From assembly GCA_036924085.1 (NCBI GenBank), contig JAVGWX010000019.1, positions 18,796,631 through 18,860,630 on the forward strand: 64,000 nucleotides of DNA, given 5' to 3'. How positions within the stretch are numbered: the first letter of the stretch is position 1; each line of letters begins with the position of its first letter. Positions 1-8,607 of the stretch are shown in pieces. The stretch is from Ariolimax columbianus. Taxonomy: Eukaryota > Mollusca > Gastropoda > Stylommatophora > Arionidae. Both the position numbers and the translations under genes were made by a program. The notes below the pieces were generated by a model that searched no databases, was not told the DNA's origin, and worked only from the letters and a program-made list of their open reading frames with translations.

Positions 1-470
1 ACGCCTGCGCTCAACGTGCAGAATGACTTAGCTCAGAGTTGACAAGACGGCGCTGCGCAGGTTGAGTGGCTTTCTCTTTGATATAGCTGGTACTGGACAA
101 CATCCACAACCAGAACCTGCGCACTTCTCTGTTAAACTCCACAGTACTACCTGCAATATGCTATGCGGTGGAAACATGTTCACTCACGAAGGAGATGGAG
201 TTCAAACTCAGAGTGACCCAAGCCTCCCTCGAGCGTCGCATGGCCAGCCTCGCTCTTCATAGCCAGTGCACCAGATAACCCAAGCCTCCCTCGAGAGACT
301 CATGGTCAGCCTCGCGCTTCATAGCCAGCACACAAAATGTCTTCATAACTCGGACATACGTCAATTGTCCCTGGTGGAAGATGGTTATTTAGGCAGATAA
401 AATGAAACATTGCTGGAGGGACTGCTTACTATGAAGAACGGATGATCGATGGGAGCACAGAACTGTGTCG
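1..470 (+). pseudogene. LINE RT C-terminal fragment (family E)
   Basis: Decayed C-terminal part of a non-LTR retrotransposon polyprotein, the region after the reverse transcriptase core. It matches, base by base over long stretches, the copies at 25420-25905 and 54690-55460 (for example the shared stretch TTCAAACTCAGAGTGACCCA). No frame stays open: the longest is 66 codons. It carries an internal tandem duplication: a block of about 60 bp beginning CAAGCCTCCCTCGAG occurs twice (about 220-330). The left end is cut by the window edge. A RTE/L1-like identity is inferred from typical LINE C-terminal wording in the better copies. Confidence 0.7.
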
Positions 471-764
471 GCAACTTCGTGGATGGCCAGGGCAACGATG
501 AGCCAGGTAGATTTAGGGTCAACAGAGCGGATAATTTGCTGTCTATGGTTGTGGCATATTGGGCTGCCAGACGGGTTGGTACGTAGGGATTCCGTGTCGT
601 ATCTGGCAACTGATGCAGTCCATTTGTGGTATCTTGGCAAGATGGCCACACTAGCCACGAGGAGAAGATGATCAGTACTGTCAGGTGCCTCGGCTCCACA
701 GTGAACCCTGTACAATCTGATGAGACCTCAGGATACTTAACTCTAACATCATCATCATGATCAT

Positions 765-905
765 CATGTAGCATGTCCTTTATAGAATGTCGCTCCTATC
801 ACAGTCTGTCTGAAAGAAACCCTTTCCCTTGCTAAAACTCCAGCCTCCGCCACAATCATACCCAGGCATTCCTGGGTATATTGGTGCCATTGTCTTCTTG
901 GTCTA
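765..905 (-). pseudogene. LINE C-terminal fragment (family D)
   Basis: The minus strand encodes GRPRRQWHQYTQECLG followed by a serine-poor tail that closely matches the end of the longer LINE D copy at 36207-36860. It is the extreme C-terminus and stop of an endonuclease/reverse-transcriptase type ORF. A 21-bp block (CCCCTTTTGCATAACAGAGG) is duplicated just upstream, at about 911-953. Confidence 0.65.
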
Positions 906-1149
906 CCCATGCCCCTTTTGCATAACAGAGGGCCCCTTTTGCATAACAGAGGATGGAAGATGCAAAAATGGAAATCAAGAGAATTGGGATGTCCAAATCT
1001 GTTTTTACCATCATGAGTCATATCATTGACTTTTTCCATCTTGTCAGACGATACTAAATGTGCTTTGAAAAAATGGATGTAACTACAGTCCGTGATGAGA
1101 ATGAATTAGACTTGTAAGACCAATCCGAGCAGAGAAGCATCTTCCACAT

Positions 1150-1445
1150 TGTGTGTAAGGAAGGTCAGGACATCGCATAATGAGTCCTTAGCCTATCAGC
1201 AATCAGTATCTCCTTTGTCTGTATCCATGCTTAATCCTGCCCCTCCATGTAACATGATCATGGGTCCTATTCCCATAATTCCTAACCGATGCCCACATCA
1301 TTCATATCCTGCTTGCATACATCATTGTACCGAAGTAGTGGCCAGCCCCGAGACCTTTTCCCCAATTGTAATTCCCCATAGAAAATAACTTTTGGTATTC
1401 TGTCGTCATTCATCCCCCGAATGTGCCCAGCCATCGGAGCCCTAG
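1150..1445 (-). pseudogene. LINE RT C-terminal fragment (family C)
   Basis: Minus-strand translation, allowing a stop, reads MAGHIRGMNDDRIPK, then YGEL, then a KRSRG stretch and YNDVCKQDM. These are the C-terminal landmarks of a common LINE ORF2 type (W-x-GH-x-x-RM-x-D-x-RIPK ... YGEL ... KDVCKRDM). It is related to the copies at 6200-6605, 24610-25090 and 40114-40544. It is degenerate and non-functional. Confidence 0.6.
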
Positions 1446-1449
1446 AAGA

Positions 1450-2390
1450 CTAATAGATTGTGACAGTGCTTGTTCTCTCCAACACACATGAGCCATATAT
1501 TGACATCCAAACAAGTAACTCACAAATTAAAAATGAGAGCGATTTCGTGTTATGTATACTCATCATTGTTGTATGGTATAAAAATGTGAACAATGAACAA
1601 ATGGAAAAGAGAGTTGATGATAGAAGAATTGGGCAATTATTTATAGGAAAGAAAAGAAAACATAAGAACATCTTGGAGAAATTATACGGTTGCAAAGAGA
1701 ATTGATGAACGAAATCAGAGTCAGACAGTTAAGATATTTTTGTCACATATAGGAAAAGACTCACTTCAGTGGTCAGCATTTGTGTAACATCTTTAAAGTC
1801 TGCGTTTACTTGCTTATTATATTATACGTAGTTTTGAATTGTATTCACATTCGTGGCATAAGTTTTACATTCATATCTTCGTAACATCAGTAAGCTGGGA
1901 TTCACTAGGCTAGAGAAAAGAACAGTGGTGTAGCAAAGTTCCGTAGATTAGAGTACGCTCATACCTGTTTACTCTGCCTAGACACTGCCCTTTTACATTT
2001 GGAATAGAACATGTAATTTACACTTTGAAGCAGTATCAATGTTAAAAAAAAAAAAAGGGAGGCATTTTGCAAAAAGTAGTAAAATTTGCTGTTGTTTACA
2101 TAAACATTCAATTGAATATATTTGCAATTTAATATGTGCAGTGTATTGTATCATAATATTTGTTTGATCAGATACTTCACTTTTAAAAACATTTAGTAAA
2201 ATTCTGTTTTATAGTTTACCAATTTTGGATTTTCCCTTATCGTTTATGAGATAAGGCATATCACTAAAGCAATCCTAAAAACCTGTATTAAGTATGGCAG
2301 AACCGTGTCACTTGACAGGTATGTACACCTGTAATGTGTCCTACATTGTTAACTATTTGTACTGGTTAGGAAAAGTAGAATAAAATAATT
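1450..2390. other. AT-rich stretch with no recognised gene
   Basis: Mostly AT-rich sequence with a short poly(A) run near 2045-2057. Two opposing 81-codon frames (1450-1705) are low complexity and match nothing I recognise, so I do not call a gene. Confidence 0.5.
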
Positions 2391-2394
2391 TTTT

Positions 2395-2639
2395 TTTTGG
2401 TGTGCGTTCGCCTTATTTCTCTAATCCCCACGGTGGTGTGCGTTGCACTGTGGTTTTTATGTTGCGCCTGTCGGCCCAGTGCATCCGACTTCAGCACGCA
2501 TTTATGTAAGGGTCTGCTTCCTCCTGCATTTTATAAGGGTTTGCTTCCCTGGGGTAACGGCCTGTGCTGTGATAGGGATCGAACCCAACACCTTCAGATT
2601 GTGAGCCGTGCCACTTAACCACTAGGCCACGCCGTCCCC
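2395..2639 (-). mobile_element. tRNA-headed SINE
   Basis: Read on the minus strand, the element starts GGGGACGGCGTGGCCTAGTG. It contains an A-box-like GTGGCCTAGTGGTTAAG and a B-box-like GGGTTCGATCCC at the usual spacing for a pol III tRNA-type promoter. The body carries GCTGAAGTCGGATG, a core also present in SINE family A. It ends in a short poly(A) run (T-run at 2391-2399 on +). The head looks tRNA-Ser/Leu-like, but the isotype is not certain. SINE A at 2652 is inserted directly next to its 5' end. Confidence 0.75.
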
Positions 2640-2651
2640 AAACTATTAATA

Positions 2652-3013
2652 GGGATCAAGACGACGAGCAGCGCATGAGCTGCAGTGGTCAGCGACCCAT
2701 AGCTGACTGCTAGCATCATGGCCAGCGAACCAGAGCTGCCAAGACCCTTCTACACCTCCGCGCGGTGATCCTGGATAACAGGCTGCAGAAGGGCAGACTG
2801 GCTAAGGAGAAGGGGTCGAACAGGGAATGCTAACCCGGTACTAAAATATGGTTGCTGAAGTCTGATGTGTTGGACCCCACGGTGCGAATATCACAGTCAA
2901 GCTGTAAACTACGACACAACACATTCCGTTCTCTGGACTACATTCTGCTACTTAAGCCCTTTCAGGGTTTGGTAGCTGGAGATTGAGAACGAACGCAGAA
3001 GAAGAAGAAGAAG
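2652..3013 (+). mobile_element. SINE family A, full-length copy
   Basis: A 362-bp element starting GGGATCAAGA and ending GAACGCAG plus a (GAA)n tail. It is flanked by a perfect 12-bp target-site duplication, AAACTATTAATA, at 2640-2651 and 3014-3025. The same element occurs at 23560-23949, 29827-30183, 60066-60418 and 60447-60789. It has no ORF, so it must be mobilised by a LINE. A small hairpin, CCCTTTCAGGG, lies near the 3' end. I saw no clear A box, so its promoter type is unresolved. Confidence 0.85.
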
Positions 3014-3289
3014 AAACTATTAATAATTGTCTTTATCATAGAAATGGTGTGTGGGATTCTAACTTCTATCAGGAAACCATTAATTAACACTGTTCAGTTG
3101 CAGGTCTCAATCCCATGGCTTCTCTTCTCTATATAATGTTCTTTTGATGTTGACTGTTAGAATGTTTGAGATAAGAAGTAGTATGTATTTTTTCCATTTT
3201 AGATTCTTACAATTATTTCTTCTCCAATATTTAATGTAATGACATGCTACCAAATAATACTGGCTACACTGCATACTATTGGGTCACCT

Positions 3290-3490
3290 ATATCGGCTCA
3301 AGATATCACACACAAGTGACTGCCCATGTGCAGCCAGAGTCCAGACCCCGGCACACATCCTGCATGACTGCTCAATATACAGAGACCTATGAAGCTGTGG
3401 GGCTGCCACCCGGATCTGGAGAGGACTGTGGACTTAGCCCTAGCGACGGGATTACAGATGTAGCATGATCAAAAGCCTGAATGCAAAAGA
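3290..3490 (+). pseudogene. I-like LINE knuckle relic
   Basis: Out-of-frame translation contains a knuckle-type series (CPCG, then QTPAHILHDC) like the C-terminal C-x-C-x8-H-x4-C motif of RNase H-bearing LINEs elsewhere in the window. The end, AAAGCCTGAATGCAAA, resembles the end of the copy at 51550-52090. It is broken by frameshifts. Confidence 0.5.
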
Positions 3491-3589
3491 ATAATAATAC
3501 TGGCTACAGTTTCTTAGTTTCTACATTGTCCACAATTATCAGAGCTTGTTTTTCTCCATGAGTCTTATTCTTTTGCTCGTGCTGCTGTA

Positions 3590-3810
3590 AGGATCGAGGT
3601 GAGGGATCGGCGTGAACCCCGTAGTAGTGAGCAACACGTAGATGAAGCCAAGCATAGCACAACTTGCTGTAGGACCTCGGTCAACATTCATCAGCACACT
3701 CCGGATGTCTGGAAGGCTACTACAACCCGCCACTCAACGTCCTTTTCAGGGCGCATAAAAGAGTAAACCTACTCATTGTGGGCATTCGGAACAACAACAA
3801 CAACCCTCTT
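3590..3810 (+). mobile_element. SINE family B, 3' part with (AAC)n tail
   Basis: Contains CCCCGTAGTAGTGAGCAACA, then ACTACAACCCGCCACT and GTGGGCATTC, and ends with (AAC)5. The same order is seen at 19750-20045, 25230-25375, 26945-27230 and, inverted, 55545-55830. No ORF. Family B is defined here by these repeated copies and not by name. Confidence 0.75.
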
Positions 3811-3933
3811 TAGTTGCTTTTTAAGACATGTTTGAAAGGTAACAGTGGTGTTATTCTTTACTTTCCATGATCCACAAATGTAATAAAATTATTATTTATT
3901 TCTATTCACCATTTTTTCCTTTTCACTTCACAG

Positions 3934-4298
3934 AGTAGCGCAGTCATTAATGAAAGTCTTGCTAACAGTTCTGCAAGGCTAAAAATAATTAACCAGTGAC
4001 AATTTGTTTAAATTTTGTACACTTATATTTGGTCAAGTAAAAGCCAGATTTGTCACAAGAACTCACAACAGATTGAGCTTGGTTCATCATGGATATCGTT
4101 CTGAACTTTGTGGACTACTATGCCTTCACTCCATATGTTTACCCAACAACATGGAAGGAAGATGACCCTTTACGCCAGATTGCATCTCTTCTAATAATTG
4201 CAAATCTTGGAGGGTATCTTTTGTATTTTATTGTGGCAACTTTGAGCTACATATTCGTATTTGATAGCAGACTTTTAAAGCACCCACAGGTACTGGAG
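3934..4298 (+). promoter_or_regulatory. Likely SC5D exon with 5' UTR and splice sites
   Basis: A pyrimidine-rich tract (TTTTTTCCTTTTCACTTCACAG, ending near 3933) looks like a splice acceptor. It is followed by about 155 bases without a long frame and then the ATG at 4089. The exon ends at a good donor, GAG|GTAAGC (GT at 4299-4300). So the first coding exon probably has 5' UTR, with at least one upstream non-coding exon. This is inferred from sequence signals only. Confidence 0.5.
4089..4298 (+). CDS. SC5D: Lathosterol oxidase (C5-sterol desaturase), first coding exon
   Basis: Encodes 70 residues starting MDIVLNFVDYYAFTPYVYP, with WKEDDPLRQ, one hydrophobic helix (about residues 31-58, ASLLIIANLGGYLLYFIVAT region) and LKHPQVLE. 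This closely follows the N-terminus of animal SC5D, an ER multi-pass di-iron enzyme that makes the delta-5 double bond in sterols. The histidine clusters lie in later exons, which I could not find on either side of the satellite and gap. The exon ends in phase 0 at a consensus GTAAGC donor. The ATG is the first in frame and matches the family start. It could be an intact first exon with a very long intron, or an orphan after rearrangement. Confidence 0.85.
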
Positions 4299-4389
4299 GT
4301 AAGCATTTTCACTTTTAAGATACAAGAACCTTGAAATACATATTGATAAATTACTTAATTTTCCCACTGTTGTGTCGCTTTTTATACTG

Positions 4390-4447
<58 letters not shown>
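4390..4447. repeat. (TA)n microsatellite
   Basis: Uninterrupted TA dinucleotides of about 55 bp in the putative first SC5D intron, just beyond the left end of the mariner copy. Confidence 0.95.
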
Positions 4448-4450
<3 letters not shown>

Positions 4451-4619
4451 CTGTATGAGGGAGCTTGTGGTGTAGGGGAGTAAATTGAGTGCAAGGTTGG
4501 TTTACAATCTTTCTCCACCTCTCTCTCTTGCGCACACATACATGGCAACTCGGTAAAAAGGTTACACATGAAAAACCTAAATGAGATAAGAACTTTGGAA
4601 CCTATTTAATATAGCACTT

Positions 4620-5565
4620 ACATTGTCCCTTATTTATTATTTCCCAACATAATTTCCACAAACATTGTCCATTATTTCTTATTTCCCAACATAATTTCCA
4701 TCAACATTGTTTCTTATTTCCCAACAAAATTTCCATCAACATTGTCCTTTATTTCTTATTTCCCAACATAATTTCCACCAACATTGTCCCTTATTGCCAC
4801 CAAAATTGTCCCTTATTTCCACCAACATTGTCCCTTATTTCTCAACATAATTTCCACCAACATTGTCCCTTATTTCCCAACATAATTTCCACCAACATTG
4901 TCCCTTATTTCTCAACATAATTTCCACCAACATTGTCCCTTATTTCCCAACATAATTTCCACCAACATTGTCCCTTATTTCTCAACATAATTTCCACCAA
5001 CATTGTCCCTTATTTCTCAACATAATTTCCACCAACATTGTCCCTTATTTCTCAACATAATTTCCACCAACATTGTCCCTTATTTCTCAACATAATTTCC
5101 ACCAACATTGTCCCTTATTTCTCAACATAATTTCCACCAACATTGTCCCTTATTTCCCAACATAATTTCCACCAACATTGTCCCTTATTTCTCAACAAAA
5201 TTTCCACCAACATTGTCCCTTATTTCTCAACATAATTTCCACCAACATTGTCCCTTATTTCTCAACATAATTTCCACCAACATTGTCCCTTATTTCTCAA
5301 CATAATTTCCACCAACATTGTCCTTTATTTCTCAACATAATTTCCACCAACATTGTCCCTTATTTCTCAACATAATTTCCACCAACATTGTCCCTTATTT
5401 CCCAACATAATTTCCACCAACATTGTCCCTTATTTCTCAACAAAATTACCACCAACATTGTCCCTTATTTCTCAACATAATTTCCACCAACATTGTCCCT
5501 TATTTCTCAACAAAATTTCCACCAACATTGTCCCTTATTTCTCAACATAATTTCCACCAACATTG
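4620..5565. repeat. 35-bp tandem array derived from a transposase stop region
   Basis: About 26 units of a 35-mer (on minus, CAATGTTGGTGGAAATTATG then TTGAGAAATAAGGGA). The unit encodes NVGGNYVEK and a stop, the end of the mariner transposase present singly at 58722-58756. The left end has several shortened or altered units. The + strand frames (65 codons) are artefacts of the repeat. Confidence 0.95.
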
Positions 5566-6199
5566 ATGCACCTATCCCATCAGGTTGTCAGTGTACCAAC
5601 GCATGCAGCATAGAATACTTTGGTTTACTGTTTCAGCCACATTTGCACTTCACGTTCAACATCTTCGTCATTCGTGAAAAGTCCTTCGCCAAGGTGGGAT
5701 TGTGATGTAGGCTAAACCATGTGAACACCATGTTGCAGTTGCTATGCTGTCTATCATTACTTGCCTCTCAACTCGAATCATCTCAGCCACCCGCTACAGA
5801 GATGTTTCTGTTGTGATCTGAATAAGATGGCGAGATTGAAATCCATCAGCAACTTTTGAGCATCCTTAAGAAATGGACCTTTTATGCCCAGTTATGCACC
5901 TCTTTGAGCCAAAAAATAATTCTCACCATAAACAGGAAGCATTTCCATAAGAATATCCTTTGCAGAAAGTTCTTTTGCCCCAAATTAATGCATGAAAGCA
6001 ACTGTTCTTTGATTGTACACCCTGTGAGCATGGGAGCCATTTTGTATCTGAGCTGTGCACATGCACTTGACACCTTATGTGTGCTACCTACAGCAATCAT
6101 AATGCTGGATGTTGCTGCCATCTAATGTTGTAGCCCCCACTCAGTCATGACTGACTTTAGGATAATGCAACCTTTGTTGTGGTAACTTTATGCAGATTA

Positions 6200-6605
6200 A
6201 AAAAATTTTTTTTTTTTATCCTTGTCATTTAACTTTTCCATGTTGCAAGAGCTTCTTTTCACTCAAGATGAGATGGCTCTTCAGGAACATCTCTACTTGT
6301 ATCAGTTTGCAGCTTCATCTTCCCAGGATGTTAGACTCATGTCCAGTGCCTTCATGTCACATTTACACACATCTTTGAACCTCAGCTGTGATCGGCAGAC
6401 TGTTATTTTACCATCCTCCAACTGTATATAGTGAATATCTTTGGGGATCCGGCCATCCTACTATATGGCGGATGTAACCCCATTGCAGTCTTCACTGCCT
6501 AAGGAGAGTGTACATGCTTGGGAGACTGGTGCGAGAGTGCACCTCTACATTTGTCACTCTGTTCCTCCATGTAATTCCAAGACACCTAATGACACCTGTA
6601 GAAAC
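6200..6605 (-). pseudogene. LINE family C fragment nested in mariner copy 1
   Basis: Minus-strand reading, with frameshifts, gives LGI-x-W-x-x-R, SLPSMYTL, then RMxxxRIPK-like and RFKDVC, MKALDMS and WEDEAA. These are the C-terminal landmarks of LINE family C. A poly(A)-like run (T-run at 6198-6213 on +) marks the 3' end. It separates the mariner terminal repeat (6631-6655) from its transposase, so it inserted after the mariner. Confidence 0.6.
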
Positions 6606-6659
6606 TACAAATTGTTAGATATCCCATATCAGTTTGTGACTTACTTACTGACTTCTTTT

Positions 6660-7150
6660 CTCATGTACGTATAGAGAGAGGATCCTGTCAGTTGATTGTA
6701 CACTCTCGTTTATTGGTCTAGACCAGAGATTCTCAAGCGGTATGTGCTGCTTATTTTCAGAAGTATCTTTCATTAGGGAAAAGAATGCATGTTAAAAACA
6801 AATTATATTTCAATATACAACTTCAATTGAATCTAAAACTTGGTTTTTCAAATACTTACCCCATTATAGTAGAGCACTTATTGTTAATTGTGAAATATTA
6901 TTTTCCTGTGTCACTAGGGTAATCAAATATCCAGATTTCCTTTAAAAAAAATAGATCCTCTAGCCAGATTTTCAAATAATTGCGATTATTCTGGGTTGAT
7001 TTAAAAACAGATTCATAAATAAAAGTAAGAAACAAATATATTGTTCATGTGCTTTACATTTTTCAACGACAATACAATTTTTTTTATTTGTCCAATTTTG
7101 AGATCTGTGACAGTTTAGTGGGGAACTCAGATCTACGAAATGAATAATAT
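6660..7150. other. AT-rich spacer, nothing recognised
   Basis: No open frame above 77 codons, no repeat unit and no recognisable element. It lies between the mariner copy and the LINE target site at 7152. Confidence 0.5.
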
Positions 7151-7163
7151 TAAAACAATTTGT

Positions 7164-8463
7164 ATGGACAACAGCAGCAAAGGCGAACTTCGATAAAGTT
7201 AGCAAACTTCAAAACCAAGCCATGAGAGTTATAACAGGAGGCATGAAGTCAACGCCAATTGTAGAACTTGAAAAGATTACAAAACTGCAATCCATGACCG
7301 ATAGAAGAGACTGCAGAGCCCAGCTGCAGTCAGAGAAACTCCGAAGACTGACTGACCATCCAATGCACCAGAGACTAAACAATTTGGGAAATGGGAAACT
7401 AAAGCGGAGAAACTTTGCAGAAATAGCCAAAGCAAAGATGCACGAAGATCCCATAAACGCACTAACAACACCAAAGCCCATCACTACTGTACGAAAACCT
7501 ACCTGGAGGCAGGATATATTTCCAAAGGTGGTAGAAAATATACCAGGTATTGGAAACAAAAACTGCCAGACTAAAAAAGAAAGGAGAGATACTACCCTAA
7601 GCTTTATATCGAAAAACTACCCAAGCATGGACTGGACCCATGCATACACCGACGGTTCTGTAACAAACACTACACAGAACGGAGGGGCAGGAGCATTCCT
7701 GAACCTACCAAATGGCAGAAAAATAACACTGTCATTCGCTACTGGTAAGTACACAAGCAATTTCAGAGCGGAGGCAGAGGCACTGAGGGCGGCAGTGGAA
7801 GAAATGGTGACACATAAAGAAAATGAAAGCCATACAGTCCTGCTTACAGATGCTCTCGCCGTAGTCACAGCGCTAAAAAGCCAGAAAAACACTGAGCTTA
7901 ATGACTTAAGAACAGCACTCTGTCAACTATGCCAGCAGTCCGCACCAAAAAGGGTAGTGGTACAGTGGGTCCCATCACACTGCAACATCCAAGGCAACGA
8001 GGAGGCAGACAGACTGGCAAAAGAAGGCGCAAGACTACCACAAACAGATACTAGTATGACGTACGAAGAGTCAAAACGGCTTATGAAAGCCAGATACATT
8101 ACCAAATGGGAAACCGAACATACTGGTTACACCAAAAACGATGCCTATTACCAGTTGAACAGAAGAGAGCAGGTCGTTGTCTTCAGACTTCGCACTGGCC
8201 ACAATAGACTGAGGTACCACCTATTCAACAAATTAAAGATAGGTGGAACCGGCGAATGCCTGTGTGGTACCGGGAAAATGACCACTGAACATCTGCTGCA
8301 GAACTGCCCGACATACGAGGATCAGAGAGAGCAGATGTGGCCATCACCAGTGGAACCACAAGACAAGCTCTATGGCAGTGTCGACAGCCTCAGGATGACC
8401 GCCGCTTTTTTCGAAAAAATAATGGTTACTGTCTGACTGCGTACGAAGAAGAAGAAGAAGAAG
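7164..8463 (+). mobile_element. 5'-truncated I/Nimb-like LINE with target-site duplication
   Basis: A 1.3-kb insertion flanked by the 12-bp duplication AAAACAATTTGT (7152-7163 and 8464-8475). It begins inside the reverse transcriptase C-terminus and runs through RNase H and a zinc-knuckle-like motif to a 3' end of GCGTACGAAGAAGAAGAAGA. The (GAA)n tail replaces poly(A) and is shared by the copies at 23539-24139, 40982-41313, 46009-46727, 50189-50380 and 59205-59875. The 5' truncation is typical of target-primed reverse transcription. Confidence 0.9.
7165..8436 (+). CDS. LINE pol C-terminus: RT thumb, RNase H, CCHC-like knuckle (partial)
   Basis: One uninterrupted frame opens at the insertion edge with WTTAAKANFDKVSK, so the first in-frame Met (7222) is not a true start. 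RNase H follows with YTDGSV (catalytic Asp), FRAEAEAL (Glu), LLTDALAV (Asp), VPSHCNIQGNEEADRLA (His/Asp). It degrades the RNA strand of the RNA:DNA hybrid. A C-terminal CLCGTGKMTTEHLLQNC fits C-x-C-x8-H-x4-C. All RNase H active-site residues appear to be present, and no stop or frameshift has accumulated, so this copy is young. It lacks the endonuclease and most of the RT, so it cannot move itself. Confidence 0.88.
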   Translation, partial: WTTAAKANFDKVSKLQNQAMRVITGGMKSTPIVELEKITKLQSMTDRRDCRAQLQSEKLRRLTDHPMHQRLNNLGNGKLKRRNFAEIAKAKMHEDPINALTTPKPITTVRKPTWRQDIFPKVVENIPGIGNKNCQTKKERRDTTLSFISKNYPSMDWTHAYTDGSVTNTTQNGGAGAFLNLPNGRKITLSFATGKYTSNFRAEAEALRAAVEEMVTHKENESHTVLLTDALAVVTALKSQKNTELNDLRTALCQLCQQSAPKRVVVQWVPSHCNIQGNEEADRLAKEGARLPQTDTSMTYEESKRLMKARYITKWETEHTGYTKNDAYYQLNRREQVVVFRLRTGHNRLRYHLFNKLKIGGTGECLCGTGKMTTEHLLQNCPTYEDQREQMWPSPVEPQDKLYGSVDSLRMTAAFFEKIMVTV

Positions 8464-8534
8464 AAAACAATTTGTGAATTTTAACACGAGCAAAGATAAA
8501 AAAAACACATACTTATCCTTTGACATTCAGCTTC

Positions 8535-8607
8535 TTGAGGAACAGTAGTTCTAAATCATTACTTCCACCAACTTTTCTTTCCTAACACTGGCAAGCGCTG
8601 GACACTC
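8535..8607 (-). pseudogene. LINE knuckle end flanking the 64-bp satellite
   Basis: Reading on minus out of the satellite gives CTHPYETVEHHLFECPALAS, then VRKEKLVEVMI and a stop. With the preceding CQLC in the last repeat unit this is a C-x2-C-x8-H-x4-C knuckle. It is the unamplified end of the LINE from which the array grew. Its relative lies at 35220-35640. Confidence 0.8.

Larger units (their letters stand above)
4540..6655 (-). mobile_element. Mariner-like element copy 1 (decayed, deletion derivative)
   Basis: Read on minus, the right end (6631-6655) is AGTCAGTAAGTAAGTCACAA, which matches the terminal repeat of the copy at 57567-58853. A transposase N-terminal stretch follows at about 6130-5850 (near-frame GCTIKEQ, AKELSAKDI-type wording). 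It jumps straight to the C-terminal end (EVQMWLKQ-like, then NVGGNYVEK and stop) at about 5700-5550. The stop region is expanded into the 35-bp array, after which the element resumes (GTAAGTGCTATATTAAAT at 4610-4590) and ends in a degenerate terminal repeat near 4540-4565. A LINE C fragment is nested inside. It is inactive. Confidence 0.75.

Noticed and set aside
4089..4334. SC5D-like ORF as a complete 81-codon gene
   Set aside because: The last 11 codons lie beyond a consensus donor at 4299 and do not match the family; the real exon ends at 4298.
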